In this document: piece after piece, positions 8,914 to 17,473 of the stretch
Position numbering within the stretch: position 1 is the first letter of the stretch
Layout: every line of letters starts with the position of its first letter
Source of the DNA: PZPK01 sp965230795
GTDB taxonomy: Bacteria; Pseudomonadota; Gammaproteobacteria; Pseudomonadales; Oleiphilaceae
DNA: 64,000 nucleotides
Direction of reading: 5' to 3'
NCBI GenBank assembly: GCA_965230795.1
Contig: OZ246020.1
Coordinates: 1,302,001-1,366,000 of the forward strand
The notes under the pieces: generated by a model
The model's database searches: none
What the model saw: only the letters and a program-made list of their open reading frames with translations
What the model was told of the DNA's origin: nothing
Position numbers and translations under genes: made by a program

Positions 8914-10197
8914 ATGACCGACGAAAAAAACGGTAAAGGTGAAGACAACGGCAAGTTGCTTTACTGTTCGTTTTGCGGAAAAAGCCAGCACGAAGTGCGC
9001 AAGTTAATTGCGGGCCCGTCAGTTTTTATCTGCGATGAATGTGTGGATCTGTGTAACGACATTATCCGTGAGGAAATCCAGGAAAGTTCATCTGAAGAGA
9101 GCAGTGATCGGCTGCCGGTTCCACAGGAAATCAAGGCAACACTTGATGATTACGTTATCGGTCAAGACAGGGCAAAAATTGTTCTATCTGTCGCGGTATA
9201 CAATCATTACAAGCGTCTTCGATTCGAGGGTCCAAAATCGGACATAGAATTAGGAAAAAGTAACATCCTTTTGATTGGTCCTACAGGTAGCGGTAAAACG
9301 CTTCTCGCCGAAACGCTGGCTCGCCTGTTGAATGTTCCCTTCACGATTGCCGACGCGACTACGCTCACTGAGGCGGGTTATGTTGGTGAGGACGTCGAGA
9401 ATATTATCCAGAAATTGCTGCAGAAGTGCGACTACGATGTAGACAAAGCTCAACGTGGAATTGTTTACATTGATGAAATTGACAAGATTTCGAGAAAGTC
9501 CGACAACCCTTCAATCACCCGGGATGTATCAGGAGAAGGGGTTCAGCAGGCCTTGCTGAAGTTGATCGAAGGGACGGTTGCTTCGGTACCGCCACAAGGT
9601 GGTCGCAAGCATCCTCAGCAGGAGTTCCTGCAGGTGGATACCTCCAATATCCTGTTCATTTGTGGCGGTGCTTTTGCCGGGCTTGATAAAGTCATCCGGG
9701 ATCGATCTGAGAAAAGCAGTATTGGTTTTGGTGCGACGGTTAAGAGCAAGGAAAACGAGCGATCAGTGGGGGATACCCTGAAGGATGTTGAAACTGAGGA
9801 TCTGGTTAAATATGGTTTGATTCCCGAGTTTGTAGGGCGCTTGCCGGTGGTGGCAACGCTCAATGAGCTTGATGAAGACGCCTTGATGGAGATTTTGACC
9901 GAGCCGAAAAACTCCCTGTCCAAACAGTATCAGAAACTGTTTGAGATGGAAGGTGTGGAAATTGATTTCCGCGAAGATGCTCTCCGAGCCGTAGCGCGCA
10001 AATCCATGGAAAGAAAAACCGGGGCGCGTGGTCTGCGTTCAATTCTTGAGAACGTGTTGTTGGAGACAATGTATCACATTCCATCCGAATCCAATGTAAG
10101 CAAGGTTGTGATTGATGAGAGTGTGATCAAGGGGGATTCCGATCCTATCAAAATTTATGACAACAGTGACCAGCCCAAAGCGGTGCCTGATGACTAA
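8914..10197 (+). CDS. clpX: ATP-dependent Clp protease ATP-binding subunit ClpX
   Basis: A 427-residue AAA+ unfoldase that recognises tagged substrates and threads them into ClpP. The N-terminal zinc-binding domain has C18, C21, C40 and C43. Walker A GPTGSGKT is at residues 122-129 and Walker B is IVYIDEIDKI. A GYVGEDVE pore loop and the sensor-2 region GARGLRS follow. The IGF loop that docks onto ClpP is SSIGFGA. It is followed by a strong terminator before lon. Confidence 0.98.
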   Translation: MTDEKNGKGEDNGKLLYCSFCGKSQHEVRKLIAGPSVFICDECVDLCNDIIREEIQESSSEESSDRLPVPQEIKATLDDYVIGQDRAKIVLSVAVYNHYKRLRFEGPKSDIELGKSNILLIGPTGSGKTLLAETLARLLNVPFTIADATTLTEAGYVGEDVENIIQKLLQKCDYDVDKAQRGIVYIDEIDKISRKSDNPSITRDVSGEGVQQALLKLIEGTVASVPPQGGRKHPQQEFLQVDTSNILFICGGAFAGLDKVIRDRSEKSSIGFGATVKSKENERSVGDTLKDVETEDLVKYGLIPEFVGRLPVVATLNELDEDALMEILTEPKNSLSKQYQKLFEMEGVEIDFREDALRAVARKSMERKTGARGLRSILENVLLETMYHIPSESNVSKVVIDESVIKGDSDPIKIYDNSDQPKAVPDD

Positions 10198-10217
10198 CAG
10201 TGTTGCCGCTTAGACCG

Positions 10218-10253
10218 AAAAAAACCATGGAGACTTCTTCATGGTTTTTTTTT
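10218..10253 (+). terminator. Intrinsic terminator after clpX
   Basis: A-run (10218-10224), stem CCATG/CATGG and a run of nine T (10245-10253). The A and T tracts extend the stem. It ends clpPX transcription before the lon promoter. Confidence 0.85.
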
Positions 10254-10307
10254 GTTTGCGATTCGGGCGTACAATGAATTTACCTTGAGCAAATACGATT
10301 GTTTGGC

Positions 10308-10335
10308 CTTGTTTTTCAGGATTTGGCCCCAAGCT
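10308..10335 (+). promoter_or_regulatory. Candidate heat-shock (sigma-32 type) promoter of lon
   Basis: CTTGTT at 10308-10313, a 13-base spacer, then CCCCAAGCT at 10327-10335. This resembles the sigma-32 pattern CTTGAA / CCCCATNT and would place the start about 30 bases before the lon ATG. Lon is a classic heat-shock gene, which supports the reading, but the match is imperfect. Confidence 0.4.
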
Positions 10336-10371
10336 AAAGAAGTCAGGTTTCAGATGTGATTGAGGATGGTT

Positions 10372-12795
10372 ATGAGTGATAGCGAAAAAAGATCTGTGAA
10401 GATACAGAATGGTTTGCCAATGCTGCCGCTGCGTGATGTTGTGGTGTTTCCGCATATGGTGATCCCTCTCTTCGTTGGGCGTGAAAAGTCCATCCTTGCT
10501 CTGGAATCGGCAATGGAACAGGACAAACAGCTGCTCTTGCTGACTCAAAAAGATGCAGTTCACGACGATCCATCCGAGGATGAGTTGTACCAAGTTGGCA
10601 CGGTAGCAACAATTTTGCAGATGTTGCGACTGCCCGATGGAACAGTGAAGGTCCTCATTGAAGGTGAGCGTCGGGTTCTCGTTGATGAGGTATTTTCAGA
10701 AGAGTACATGTCTGCAACGGTTAAAGAGGTTGCTGAAACCAGGCCGGAAGAATCTGAACTTCAGGGTCTTGTGAAGACCTTGCTGTCGCAGTTTGAAAAA
10801 TATGCCAAGCTCAGTAAGAAGGTTCCCTCGGAAATTGTGAATTCCCTCTCTGGAATTGATGAGCCATTGCGATTGATTGATACAGTTGCTGCGCATCTGG
10901 AACTGAAAATATCCGATAAACAAGACATTCTCGAAGAAACCGACATCGCCCAGCGTGTTGAAATGCTATTGGCTGTGGTTGAGGGTGAAATGGATCTGAT
11001 CCAGGTTGAAAAAAGGATCCGCGGACGTGTCAAAAAACAGATGGAGAAAAGTCAGCGAGAGTACTATTTGAATGAGCAAATGAAAGCCATTCAAAAAGAG
11101 ATGGGTTCTCTCGGTGATGGTGGTAACGAGTTCGAAGAGTTGGAGAACAAGATTCAGACGGTAGGTATGTCTCAGGAAGCCAAGCAAAAGGCTGAATCGG
11201 AGTTGAAAAAGCTCAAGATGATGTCGCCAATGTCGTCTGAAGCGTCTGTGGTTCGAAGCTACGTTGAATGGCTGGTGGGTTTGCCCTGGAAAAAGCGAAG
11301 CAAGGTTCGTCATGACATCGCCAAAGCTCGCGAGATTTTGGATAGCGATCACTATGGCCTGGAAGAAGTGAAGGACCGAATCCTCGAATACCTGGCGGTG
11401 CAAAGTCGAGTCAAGAAATTGAAGGGGCCAGTGCTCTGTCTGGTTGGTCCTCCCGGTGTCGGTAAAACGTCATTGGGGCAGTCTATCGCGAAAGCAACAA
11501 ATCGAAAATACACACGTGTCGCCCTGGGAGGCATGCGTGATGAGGCGGAAATTAGGGGGCATCGCCGTACCTACATCGGTTCAATGCCGGGCAAGTTGGT
11601 CCAGAAGATGTCAAAAGTAGGTGTAAAGAATCCTCTGTTTTTGCTGGATGAGATTGATAAATTGGGGATGGATCATCGTGGTGATCCGGCGTCAGCCTTA
11701 TTGGAGGTTCTGGATCCTGAGCAGAATCATACTTTCAATGACCATTATCTCGAAGTGGATTACGATCTGTCTGATGTCATGTTTGTTTGTACGTCAAACA
11801 GCATGAACATTCCGCCTGCGTTAATGGATCGGATGGAGATCATTCGGATCCCAGGCTACACCGAGGATGAAAAAGTGAACATTGCCCAGCGTTATCTGAT
11901 TCCCAAGCAGCTCAAAGATAATGGCTTGAAAGACGGTGAGCTGGTGATTGAAGAGGACGCCATTCGGGATGTGATTCGTTTTTACACTCGGGAGGCTGGG
12001 GTTCGTGGATTAGAGCGAGAAATCGCCAAGGTGTGTCGTAAGGTGGTCAAGCGAGTCATGCTTGAGGCCTCTGTGAAAGAGGTTAATGTCGACTCGAAAA
12101 ACCTGGAGGACTATCTGGGCGTTCGTAAATTTAAATTCGGTGTGGCGGATGAGAAAGACCGTGTTGGTCAGGTTACTGGTCTGGCTTGGACGCAGGTAGG
12201 TGGTGAGTTGTTGACCATCGAGTGCAGTACTGTTGGAGGTAAGGGTAAGGTAATTCGTACCGGTTCTTTGGGTGATGTCATGCAGGAGTCTATTCAGGCT
12301 GCGATGACAGTGGTGAGAAGCAGGGCTGAAGCGCTGCATATTTCAGAGGATTATCATGAGACACATGATGTCCATATACATGTTCCCGAAGGTGCGACTC
12401 CAAAAGACGGTCCTAGCGCAGGTATCGCCATGTGTACGGCATTGGTGTCAGCTTTTACCGGTGTTCCCGTCAAGTCTGATGTCGCTATGACGGGTGAAAT
12501 TACGCTGCGGGGTCAGGTGCTGGCGATTGGTGGTTTGAAAGAGAAATTGCTGGCAGCGCATCGAGGTGGTATCAAAACGGTAATTATTCCTGAAGAGAAC
12601 GAAAAAGACCTGAAGGAAATACCAGATAATATTAAAGAGTCATTGAAAATTGTTCCGGTGAAATGGATCGATGAGGTTCTGGATATCGCTTTGTCATATT
12701 CTCCTCAGGCCGGGCTTGAAAATGCCTCTGAAAAAACGGTTAAAAGCAAGAAAAAAGACAAGAATGATGCGGCTGAAAGAATAAATACGCATTAG
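10372..12795 (+). CDS. lon: ATP-dependent protease Lon (LonA type)
   Basis: An 807-residue AAA+ protease that degrades damaged and regulatory proteins. The N-terminal substrate-binding LON domain (MLPLRDVVVFPHM) is followed by a coiled-coil region. The ATPase has Walker A GPPGVGKTS and Walker B FLLDEIDK. In the C-terminal peptidase, the Ser-Lys dyad is S682 in DGPSAG and K725 in GGLKEK. The frame is open to TTG 10360, but a GAGG Shine-Dalgarno at 10362-10365 is correctly spaced for ATG 10372, which is chosen. The tail is lysine-rich and poorly conserved. Confidence 0.97.
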   Translation: MSDSEKRSVKIQNGLPMLPLRDVVVFPHMVIPLFVGREKSILALESAMEQDKQLLLLTQKDAVHDDPSEDELYQVGTVATILQMLRLPDGTVKVLIEGERRVLVDEVFSEEYMSATVKEVAETRPEESELQGLVKTLLSQFEKYAKLSKKVPSEIVNSLSGIDEPLRLIDTVAAHLELKISDKQDILEETDIAQRVEMLLAVVEGEMDLIQVEKRIRGRVKKQMEKSQREYYLNEQMKAIQKEMGSLGDGGNEFEELENKIQTVGMSQEAKQKAESELKKLKMMSPMSSEASVVRSYVEWLVGLPWKKRSKVRHDIAKAREILDSDHYGLEEVKDRILEYLAVQSRVKKLKGPVLCLVGPPGVGKTSLGQSIAKATNRKYTRVALGGMRDEAEIRGHRRTYIGSMPGKLVQKMSKVGVKNPLFLLDEIDKLGMDHRGDPASALLEVLDPEQNHTFNDHYLEVDYDLSDVMFVCTSNSMNIPPALMDRMEIIRIPGYTEDEKVNIAQRYLIPKQLKDNGLKDGELVIEEDAIRDVIRFYTREAGVRGLEREIAKVCRKVVKRVMLEASVKEVNVDSKNLEDYLGVRKFKFGVADEKDRVGQVTGLAWTQVGGELLTIECSTVGGKGKVIRTGSLGDVMQESIQAAMTVVRSRAEALHISEDYHETHDVHIHVPEGATPKDGPSAGIAMCTALVSAFTGVPVKSDVAMTGEITLRGQVLAIGGLKEKLLAAHRGGIKTVIIPEENEKDLKEIPDNIKESLKIVPVKWIDEVLDIALSYSPQAGLENASEKTVKSKKKDKNDAAERINTH

Positions 12796-12808
12796 CTCAA
12801 GACCTTGC

Positions 12809-12838
12809 TTGACAGGGCTTTCAAGGAGTTGGTATAAA
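12809..12838 (+). promoter_or_regulatory. Promoter of hupB
   Basis: A perfect -35 TTGACA (12809-12814) and -10 TATAAA (12833-12838) with an 18-base spacer, right after the lon stop. This predicts a leader of roughly 155 bases before hupB. It is among the best sigma-70 matches in the window. Confidence 0.75.
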
Positions 12839-13002
12839 TCATCGTGACGTCAGGCAGCAGTAATACTGGGGGCTCCGACCTCTCAACTTTATTTCTATCG
12901 CTTCGACATAGGGATAAAACAGCGGGCGCTTGAACGATCATGACGCGCGCTGATCATTATAATTTTATATATTCCAAAACAGATAAACGTAAGGGGTTTA
13001 GT

Positions 13003-13275
13003 GTGAATAAGTCTGAACTAATTGATGCAATTGCGGATTCTGCAGATATCTCGAAAGCAGCGGCGGGTCGTGCAGTCGATGCGGTTGTTGATTCAGTAAC
13101 AAATGCGTTGAAAAAGGGTGACCAGGTAACTCTGATCGGCTTTGGTACCTTCTCTGTGAAAGAGCGCGCTGCACGTACTGGTCGTAATCCTCAAACTGGC
13201 GCAGAGATCCAGATTGCTGCGGCTAAAATTCCTAGCTTCAAAGCGGGTAAAGCTCTGAAGGACGCTGTTAACTAA
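13003..13275 (+). CDS. hupB: Nucleoid-associated DNA-binding protein HU, beta subunit
   Basis: A 90-residue HU-family protein that bends and compacts DNA as a dimer. The signature is GFGTFSVKERAARTGRNPQTG, written here in two overlapping parts GFGTFSV and RAARTGRNPQTG, followed by the C-terminal PSFKAGKALKDAVN. The reading frame is open back to 12940, but HU proteins are about 90 residues. A GTG at 13003 preceded by AAGGGG six bases upstream gives exactly that, beginning MNKSELIDAIA. It lies after lon as in E. coli and Pseudomonas, with its own promoter and terminator. Confidence 0.95.
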   Translation: MNKSELIDAIADSADISKAAAGRAVDAVVDSVTNALKKGDQVTLIGFGTFSVKERAARTGRNPQTGAEIQIAAAKIPSFKAGKALKDAVN

Positions 13276-13364
13276 GAGTCTTTTTGAGTTGGAAGGTTGC
13301 AGGCGTTTATCTGCCTGGAGAGCTCTTCCATCTGCGGTCTGATATTCAGGTCGTTTAATAAAAC

Positions 13365-13397
13365 AAAAAGGCGCGTTCAGGCGAATGCGCCTTTTTT
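13365..13397 (+). terminator. Intrinsic terminator after hupB
   Basis: AAAAAGGCGC and GCGCCTTTTTT form a 10-bp stem with a 12-base loop, ending in six T. Confidence 0.85.
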
Positions 13398-13482
13398 GTA
13401 TTTGTAGGCAGGTATAGTTTTGGGTGTTTCCCGCAGCCGATGCCGATCCAAGACGATAAGAAAATAAGCATTCGAGGGTTTT

Positions 13483-15372
13483 ATGCTTCAGGATATCCGT
13501 AACAGCACACAAAGTACCGCCGCCAAAGTGGTCGTCGGTCTGATTGTTGTCACATTTGCATTATTTGGTGTTGAGTCCATTGTAGGAGGTTTGAGTGGTG
13601 AACCTGAAGTCGCTACAGTCAATGGCGAAGACATTCCAGAATCCCGCTTCAAGAGAGCGCTAGAAGGCAAACGCAGACAGATTCTTGCCCAGATGGGGGA
13701 GCGGGCTGATCCTGATTTGATTGACGAGAGTTTACTTCGGACATCTGTTCTTGAAGGTATGATCAATGAAGAAATACTCGCTCAGGATGCAGATGAAAAG
13801 GGTTTATATGTTTCGGAAGCGGCTGTCGACAGTTACATCCGAAACGTTGATCAATTCAAGGTGGATGGCGAATTTAGCAATGAGCGCATGCAGCTGATAC
13901 TTCGTAATGCCGGATTGACCTTGAAGGACTACCGTGACTCGCTGCGGAAACAGTTCATGCTGAATCAGCCTCGTTCAGCGCTTATTGCTTCGGCATTCGT
14001 TTTGAATCCAGAGCAGCAGGAAATTGTTGCATTGGATCGCCAGAGTCGAACGTTTGGCGTCGCCACGGTATACAAAAGAGATTACCTGGATGCTATTTCC
14101 GTCGGTGATGATGAAGTAGAAAGTTACTATCAGGAAAATAAAGAGAACTACAAGAAGCCCGAGAACGTAGATGTCTCCTACTTATTGGTAGACAAGCGAA
14201 AGCTTGCTGATAGTGTTGAGATTAGCGAGGAGGATGTTCGTTCATTGTACGAAGTGGAAAAAGAAACGTATGTGGGCGAAGAATCCCGCCATGCGGCCCA
14301 TATTCTGATTCAGATCGATGAGGACACCGACGCACAGCAGGCACTTGATAAAATTAAGGAAGTTGAAGCGAAACTTGCAGAAGGCGCCAGTTTTGAAGCG
14401 TTGGCAAAAGAGTATTCGGAAGACGAAGGTTCTGCTGCGGCTGGCGGAGACCTGGGGGTATCAGCCCGAGGTGTATATGTCTCCGACTTTGAGGATGTGC
14501 TGTTTTCTCTGGAGACTGGTGTGGTGTCTCAACCTGTCAAAACAGAGTTCGGCTATCACCTCATCAAACTGCTCGCGATAGAGCAAAACGACATACCTGA
14601 ATTTGAAGAAATGCAAGCTTCTCTGACGCAGCGGCTTAAGGACGAGAGAGCAGATCGACTGTATGTGGATATGATTGAGCAACTCGCCGATATCAGTTAT
14701 TCAGCGCCAGATTTGACGGAGCCGGCTGAGGAGTTGGGTTTGGATATCAAGGAACTTGCTGGCGTCTCGAAAGAATCTCGCGACAACATTTTCTCTAACG
14801 TTAAAGTGCAAAGAATCCTCTTTGACCAGGAACTGCTCCAGGATAAAAATAACAGTGAGGTTATCGAGCTTGATGATGATCGAGCAATCGTTTTCCGTGT
14901 TGAGGCTTATCATGAAGAGAGTGTGCTTCCATTAGAGCAGGTAAAAGAACGCGTTCGTGATACCTTAATTGCTCAAAAGGCACAGGAATATGCTGCATCA
15001 GTAGGTCAGGCATTTCTGGCGAGAGTAGAGGCTGGCGAGGAGCCTGGAATTGTCTCAGAAGATATGGGTCTGGATTGGCAGGTCTATGACGATATCACCC
15101 GTGACAATATCATGATCAATCGAGAAGTCGTGTCGCACGTTTTTGCGATGGAGCCATCAACGGACCGAAAAGACCAACTGGAAGGGTTTGAAGTCTTGGA
15201 CGGAGACTTCTCCGTCGTGATGTTGCAAGAAGTAAAAGATGGCGATATCAGTTCGGTGAGCGCCATTGAAAAACGCTCAATTCGGGACATGATTGGTGAT
15301 AGTTATGGAGCCGGTGATTATCGAAACTATCAGCAGGTTATGACTCGGGATGCGGAAATAGAGAGAATATGA
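13483..15372 (+). CDS. ppiD: PpiD-type periplasmic folding chaperone, SurA/parvulin family
   Basis: A 629-residue membrane-anchored protein. A single transmembrane segment at about residues 15-33 (AAKVVVGLIVVTFALFG) anchors it to the inner membrane with the rest in the periplasm. A SurA-N-like helical region comes next, then a parvulin prolyl-isomerase domain at about residues 260-365 (HAAHILIQ, AGGDLG, GYHLIKL). PpiD sits near the Sec translocon and assists newly exported proteins. Start ATG 13483 follows GAGG. Position after hupB is the conserved order. A hairpin terminator follows at once, so it is not co-transcribed with the envelope operon downstream. Confidence 0.93.
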   Translation: MLQDIRNSTQSTAAKVVVGLIVVTFALFGVESIVGGLSGEPEVATVNGEDIPESRFKRALEGKRRQILAQMGERADPDLIDESLLRTSVLEGMINEEILAQDADEKGLYVSEAAVDSYIRNVDQFKVDGEFSNERMQLILRNAGLTLKDYRDSLRKQFMLNQPRSALIASAFVLNPEQQEIVALDRQSRTFGVATVYKRDYLDAISVGDDEVESYYQENKENYKKPENVDVSYLLVDKRKLADSVEISEEDVRSLYEVEKETYVGEESRHAAHILIQIDEDTDAQQALDKIKEVEAKLAEGASFEALAKEYSEDEGSAAAGGDLGVSARGVYVSDFEDVLFSLETGVVSQPVKTEFGYHLIKLLAIEQNDIPEFEEMQASLTQRLKDERADRLYVDMIEQLADISYSAPDLTEPAEELGLDIKELAGVSKESRDNIFSNVKVQRILFDQELLQDKNNSEVIELDDDRAIVFRVEAYHEESVLPLEQVKERVRDTLIAQKAQEYAASVGQAFLARVEAGEEPGIVSEDMGLDWQVYDDITRDNIMINREVVSHVFAMEPSTDRKDQLEGFEVLDGDFSVVMLQEVKDGDISSVSAIEKRSIRDMIGDSYGAGDYRNYQQVMTRDAEIERI

Positions 15373-15373
15373 C

Positions 15374-15398
15374 AAAGAGGCTTCGGCCTCTTTTCTTT
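15374..15398 (+). terminator. Intrinsic terminator after ppiD
   Basis: Stem AAGAGGC/GCCTCTT with a TTCG tetraloop and T-rich tail (TTCTTTT), directly after the ppiD stop codon. Confidence 0.85.
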
Positions 15399-15571
15399 TG
15401 CCTGCCAGGCCGCCGGCCTTGCGTGGCTCCCCATATTTTGCGGACTGGTTATCTTTCCCTTAAATGGAATTCATGTATCTTTGCGTAACTGAAAATACGC
15501 GTGCATATCACACAATAACAAGGTCTCACGATCCTCACGTTCGTTATTCTAGGCAATAAGCGTAAATAATA

Positions 15572-16393
15572 ATGGTTCTCGTTACTGCGGCGTCGCTGTT
15601 ACTGTTAAATCTGGTGCATCAATTCAAGGACATTGAGCCCCAGCCAAAAGGAGTCGTTCACTACGATGTGGCGATGAATAGCGGCGATGTGTTTATCAGT
15701 GAAGAAGTCATCGTCGAGCCTTTTTCAGAAATCAAATTTCGTAACATTGTTCGTCAGGCTTATGACTATAGTTGCGGATCTGCGGCCTTAACGACGGTTT
15801 TGCAGCATTATCTGGGACGCAATTTCCAGGAGCGTCAGGTAATGGAGGGTTTGCTGCACTACGGTGAAAACGAAAGGATTGTTGCCCGTCGAGGATTTTC
15901 GATGCTGGATATGAAGCGTCTGGTGACGGCTCTGGGATTTCCGGCAGGTGGATTTAAAGCGGAGATACAAGACTTGATAGAGCTGGATCATCCAGCCATT
16001 GTGCCTATTCACTATGCAGGTTTTAAGCACTTCGTCGTTGTAAAAACAATCAAAGATGGGCGTGTATTCATAGCAGATCCTTCGAAAGGAAACATCACCT
16101 TCACACTTGCCCGCTTTGAAGAAAAGTGGGACCAGAATGTTTTGTTTGTGATTTTCCCGGGTAATACAAAACCTATTGATGGACTGGAACTTAGGGAAGA
16201 AGATTTACGGTTTATTGATGATCAGACCCTCGCGCTTCAGGCGTTCCAGGAGTTTCCCGAGTACTACGATAATCTGCAACGCAAGCTTCACAATGAAATT
16301 GAGCGGCAGAAGAATTTTGATCAGCAAACGATCGATGAAACTGGAAATATCATAAATAACACTAAGAAGTTTTTGTATTACCGGCGTAATTAA
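15572..16393 (+). CDS. C39-family cysteine peptidase, FapD-like
   Basis: A 273-residue protein with the papain-like C39 arrangement: Q62 (oxyanion) and nucleophile C68 in RQAYDYSCGSAAL, H153 in FKHFVVV, and D169 in IADPSKG. A short hydrophobic N-terminus (residues 2-15) suggests export or membrane anchoring, with the peptidase in the periplasm. Known C39 domains cleave leader peptides of exported proteins; stand-alone ones such as FapD belong to amyloid-export operons. No ABC transporter domain is fused. The C-terminal 60 residues are helical and charged with no family recognised. It begins a four-gene operon (gap of 43 bases to the next start). The Shine-Dalgarno at ATG 15572 is weak. Confidence 0.8.
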   Translation: MVLVTAASLLLLNLVHQFKDIEPQPKGVVHYDVAMNSGDVFISEEVIVEPFSEIKFRNIVRQAYDYSCGSAALTTVLQHYLGRNFQERQVMEGLLHYGENERIVARRGFSMLDMKRLVTALGFPAGGFKAEIQDLIELDHPAIVPIHYAGFKHFVVVKTIKDGRVFIADPSKGNITFTLARFEEKWDQNVLFVIFPGNTKPIDGLELREEDLRFIDDQTLALQAFQEFPEYYDNLQRKLHNEIERQKNFDQQTIDETGNIINNTKKFLYYRRN

Positions 16394-16436
16394 CCTCTGA
16401 ATGATAACGACGATGAGTATTAGAAAGGACTGTGTG

Positions 16437-17447
16437 ATGAATGTTTGGATGGCCAGAGCTCTGCTCGTCTTTATGTCGATGCTATACGTGTCTCTGACGA
16501 TTGCAGAAGAACAATCCAATGTCGACAAAGCTCGTGAAGCCCTGGCCCAACAGGAAGGTGACGAAGACAGCACGCAACAGCTCGAAGAAGTGTTCCAGGC
16601 CGCCGAGAAGAACTATTCACTGTTAAAGGCGGGCGGGAAATCTCTTTCATATTCTCTGGATTACTCCTACACCTCAGATTCACGCATCGACCTGGAAGTT
16701 GTAAATAACACAATCAGAAACCTGGACGTGGTACCTGCAGCAACGCATTCTTTTACCAACACCTTCAGTTTTGATTATGGGATATTGAACAACCTTACCC
16801 TGAGTACGCGCATACCTTTGGCGACTCGATATGACACGCAACGAGAGCTTTCGATCACTGATTGGGGTGATGTCAGTTTGGGTGTTCGTTGGCAGCCCTT
16901 TGCTTATGTCCCGGGGCGCGCGACGATTACAGTTAACTCCACATTGAGCACTAAAACAGGGGTCAGTCCTTATGAGGTAGATACGCAGCGTCAGCTAAGC
17001 ACTGGTTCTGGTACTTATTCCGCGTCCGCTGGAGTTTCTGTCTCAAAGATTCTTGATCCTGTGGTTGTGTTTGGATCATTAAGTTCCAGTTATGCGTTTG
17101 AGCAAAATGGCCTGAATCAGGGGCGGAATGGACGTATCCTGAAATCCGTTCATCAGGGTCAAAGTTTTTCTTTTTCCGGGGGCTTTTCCTACTCTCTGTC
17201 ATATGACACGTCACTGAGTATGTCGGCTCAGGTCGGTTATAGCACAGAAACCAAACTGTACTTTTCAAGTGGGGACCCGGCCACTTCCCGTGACAGTATC
17301 AACGGCTCCATGAATATATCTCTTGGCCTGCGTGTAGATCCGAAGACTATCGTTAATACCAGCTTCGGGTTCGGTCTCACTGAGGATGCATCAGATTTAA
17401 ATCTAGGTATCTCTTATCCCATCAATATTGGCGCATTTAACTGGTAA
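16437..17447 (+). CDS. Outer-membrane beta-barrel protein with helical N-terminus, FapF-like
   Basis: A 336-residue exported protein. The signal peptide is residues 1 to about 23 (ALLVFMSMLYVSLTIA), followed by an acidic, heptad-like helical stretch (residues 27-66, AREALAQQE ... FQAAEKNYSLL). From residue 68 on there are alternating strands rich in S, T, Y and G, ending in a terminal aromatic (W). This order of coiled coil then barrel is that of FapF, the outer-membrane exporter of Pseudomonas Fap amyloids. The pairing with a C39 peptidase strengthens the link. Segments such as GDVSLGVRWQPF and TGVSPYE are typical of that transporter family by recall. An AAAGGA site favours ATG 16437 over 16401. 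Confidence 0.65.
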   Translation: MNVWMARALLVFMSMLYVSLTIAEEQSNVDKAREALAQQEGDEDSTQQLEEVFQAAEKNYSLLKAGGKSLSYSLDYSYTSDSRIDLEVVNNTIRNLDVVPAATHSFTNTFSFDYGILNNLTLSTRIPLATRYDTQRELSITDWGDVSLGVRWQPFAYVPGRATITVNSTLSTKTGVSPYEVDTQRQLSTGSGTYSASAGVSVSKILDPVVVFGSLSSSYAFEQNGLNQGRNGRILKSVHQGQSFSFSGGFSYSLSYDTSLSMSAQVGYSTETKLYFSSGDPATSRDSINGSMNISLGLRVDPKTIVNTSFGFGLTEDASDLNLGISYPINIGAFNW

Positions 17448-17473
17448 CGGTTCGAATAAAGAAGGATTCATTT

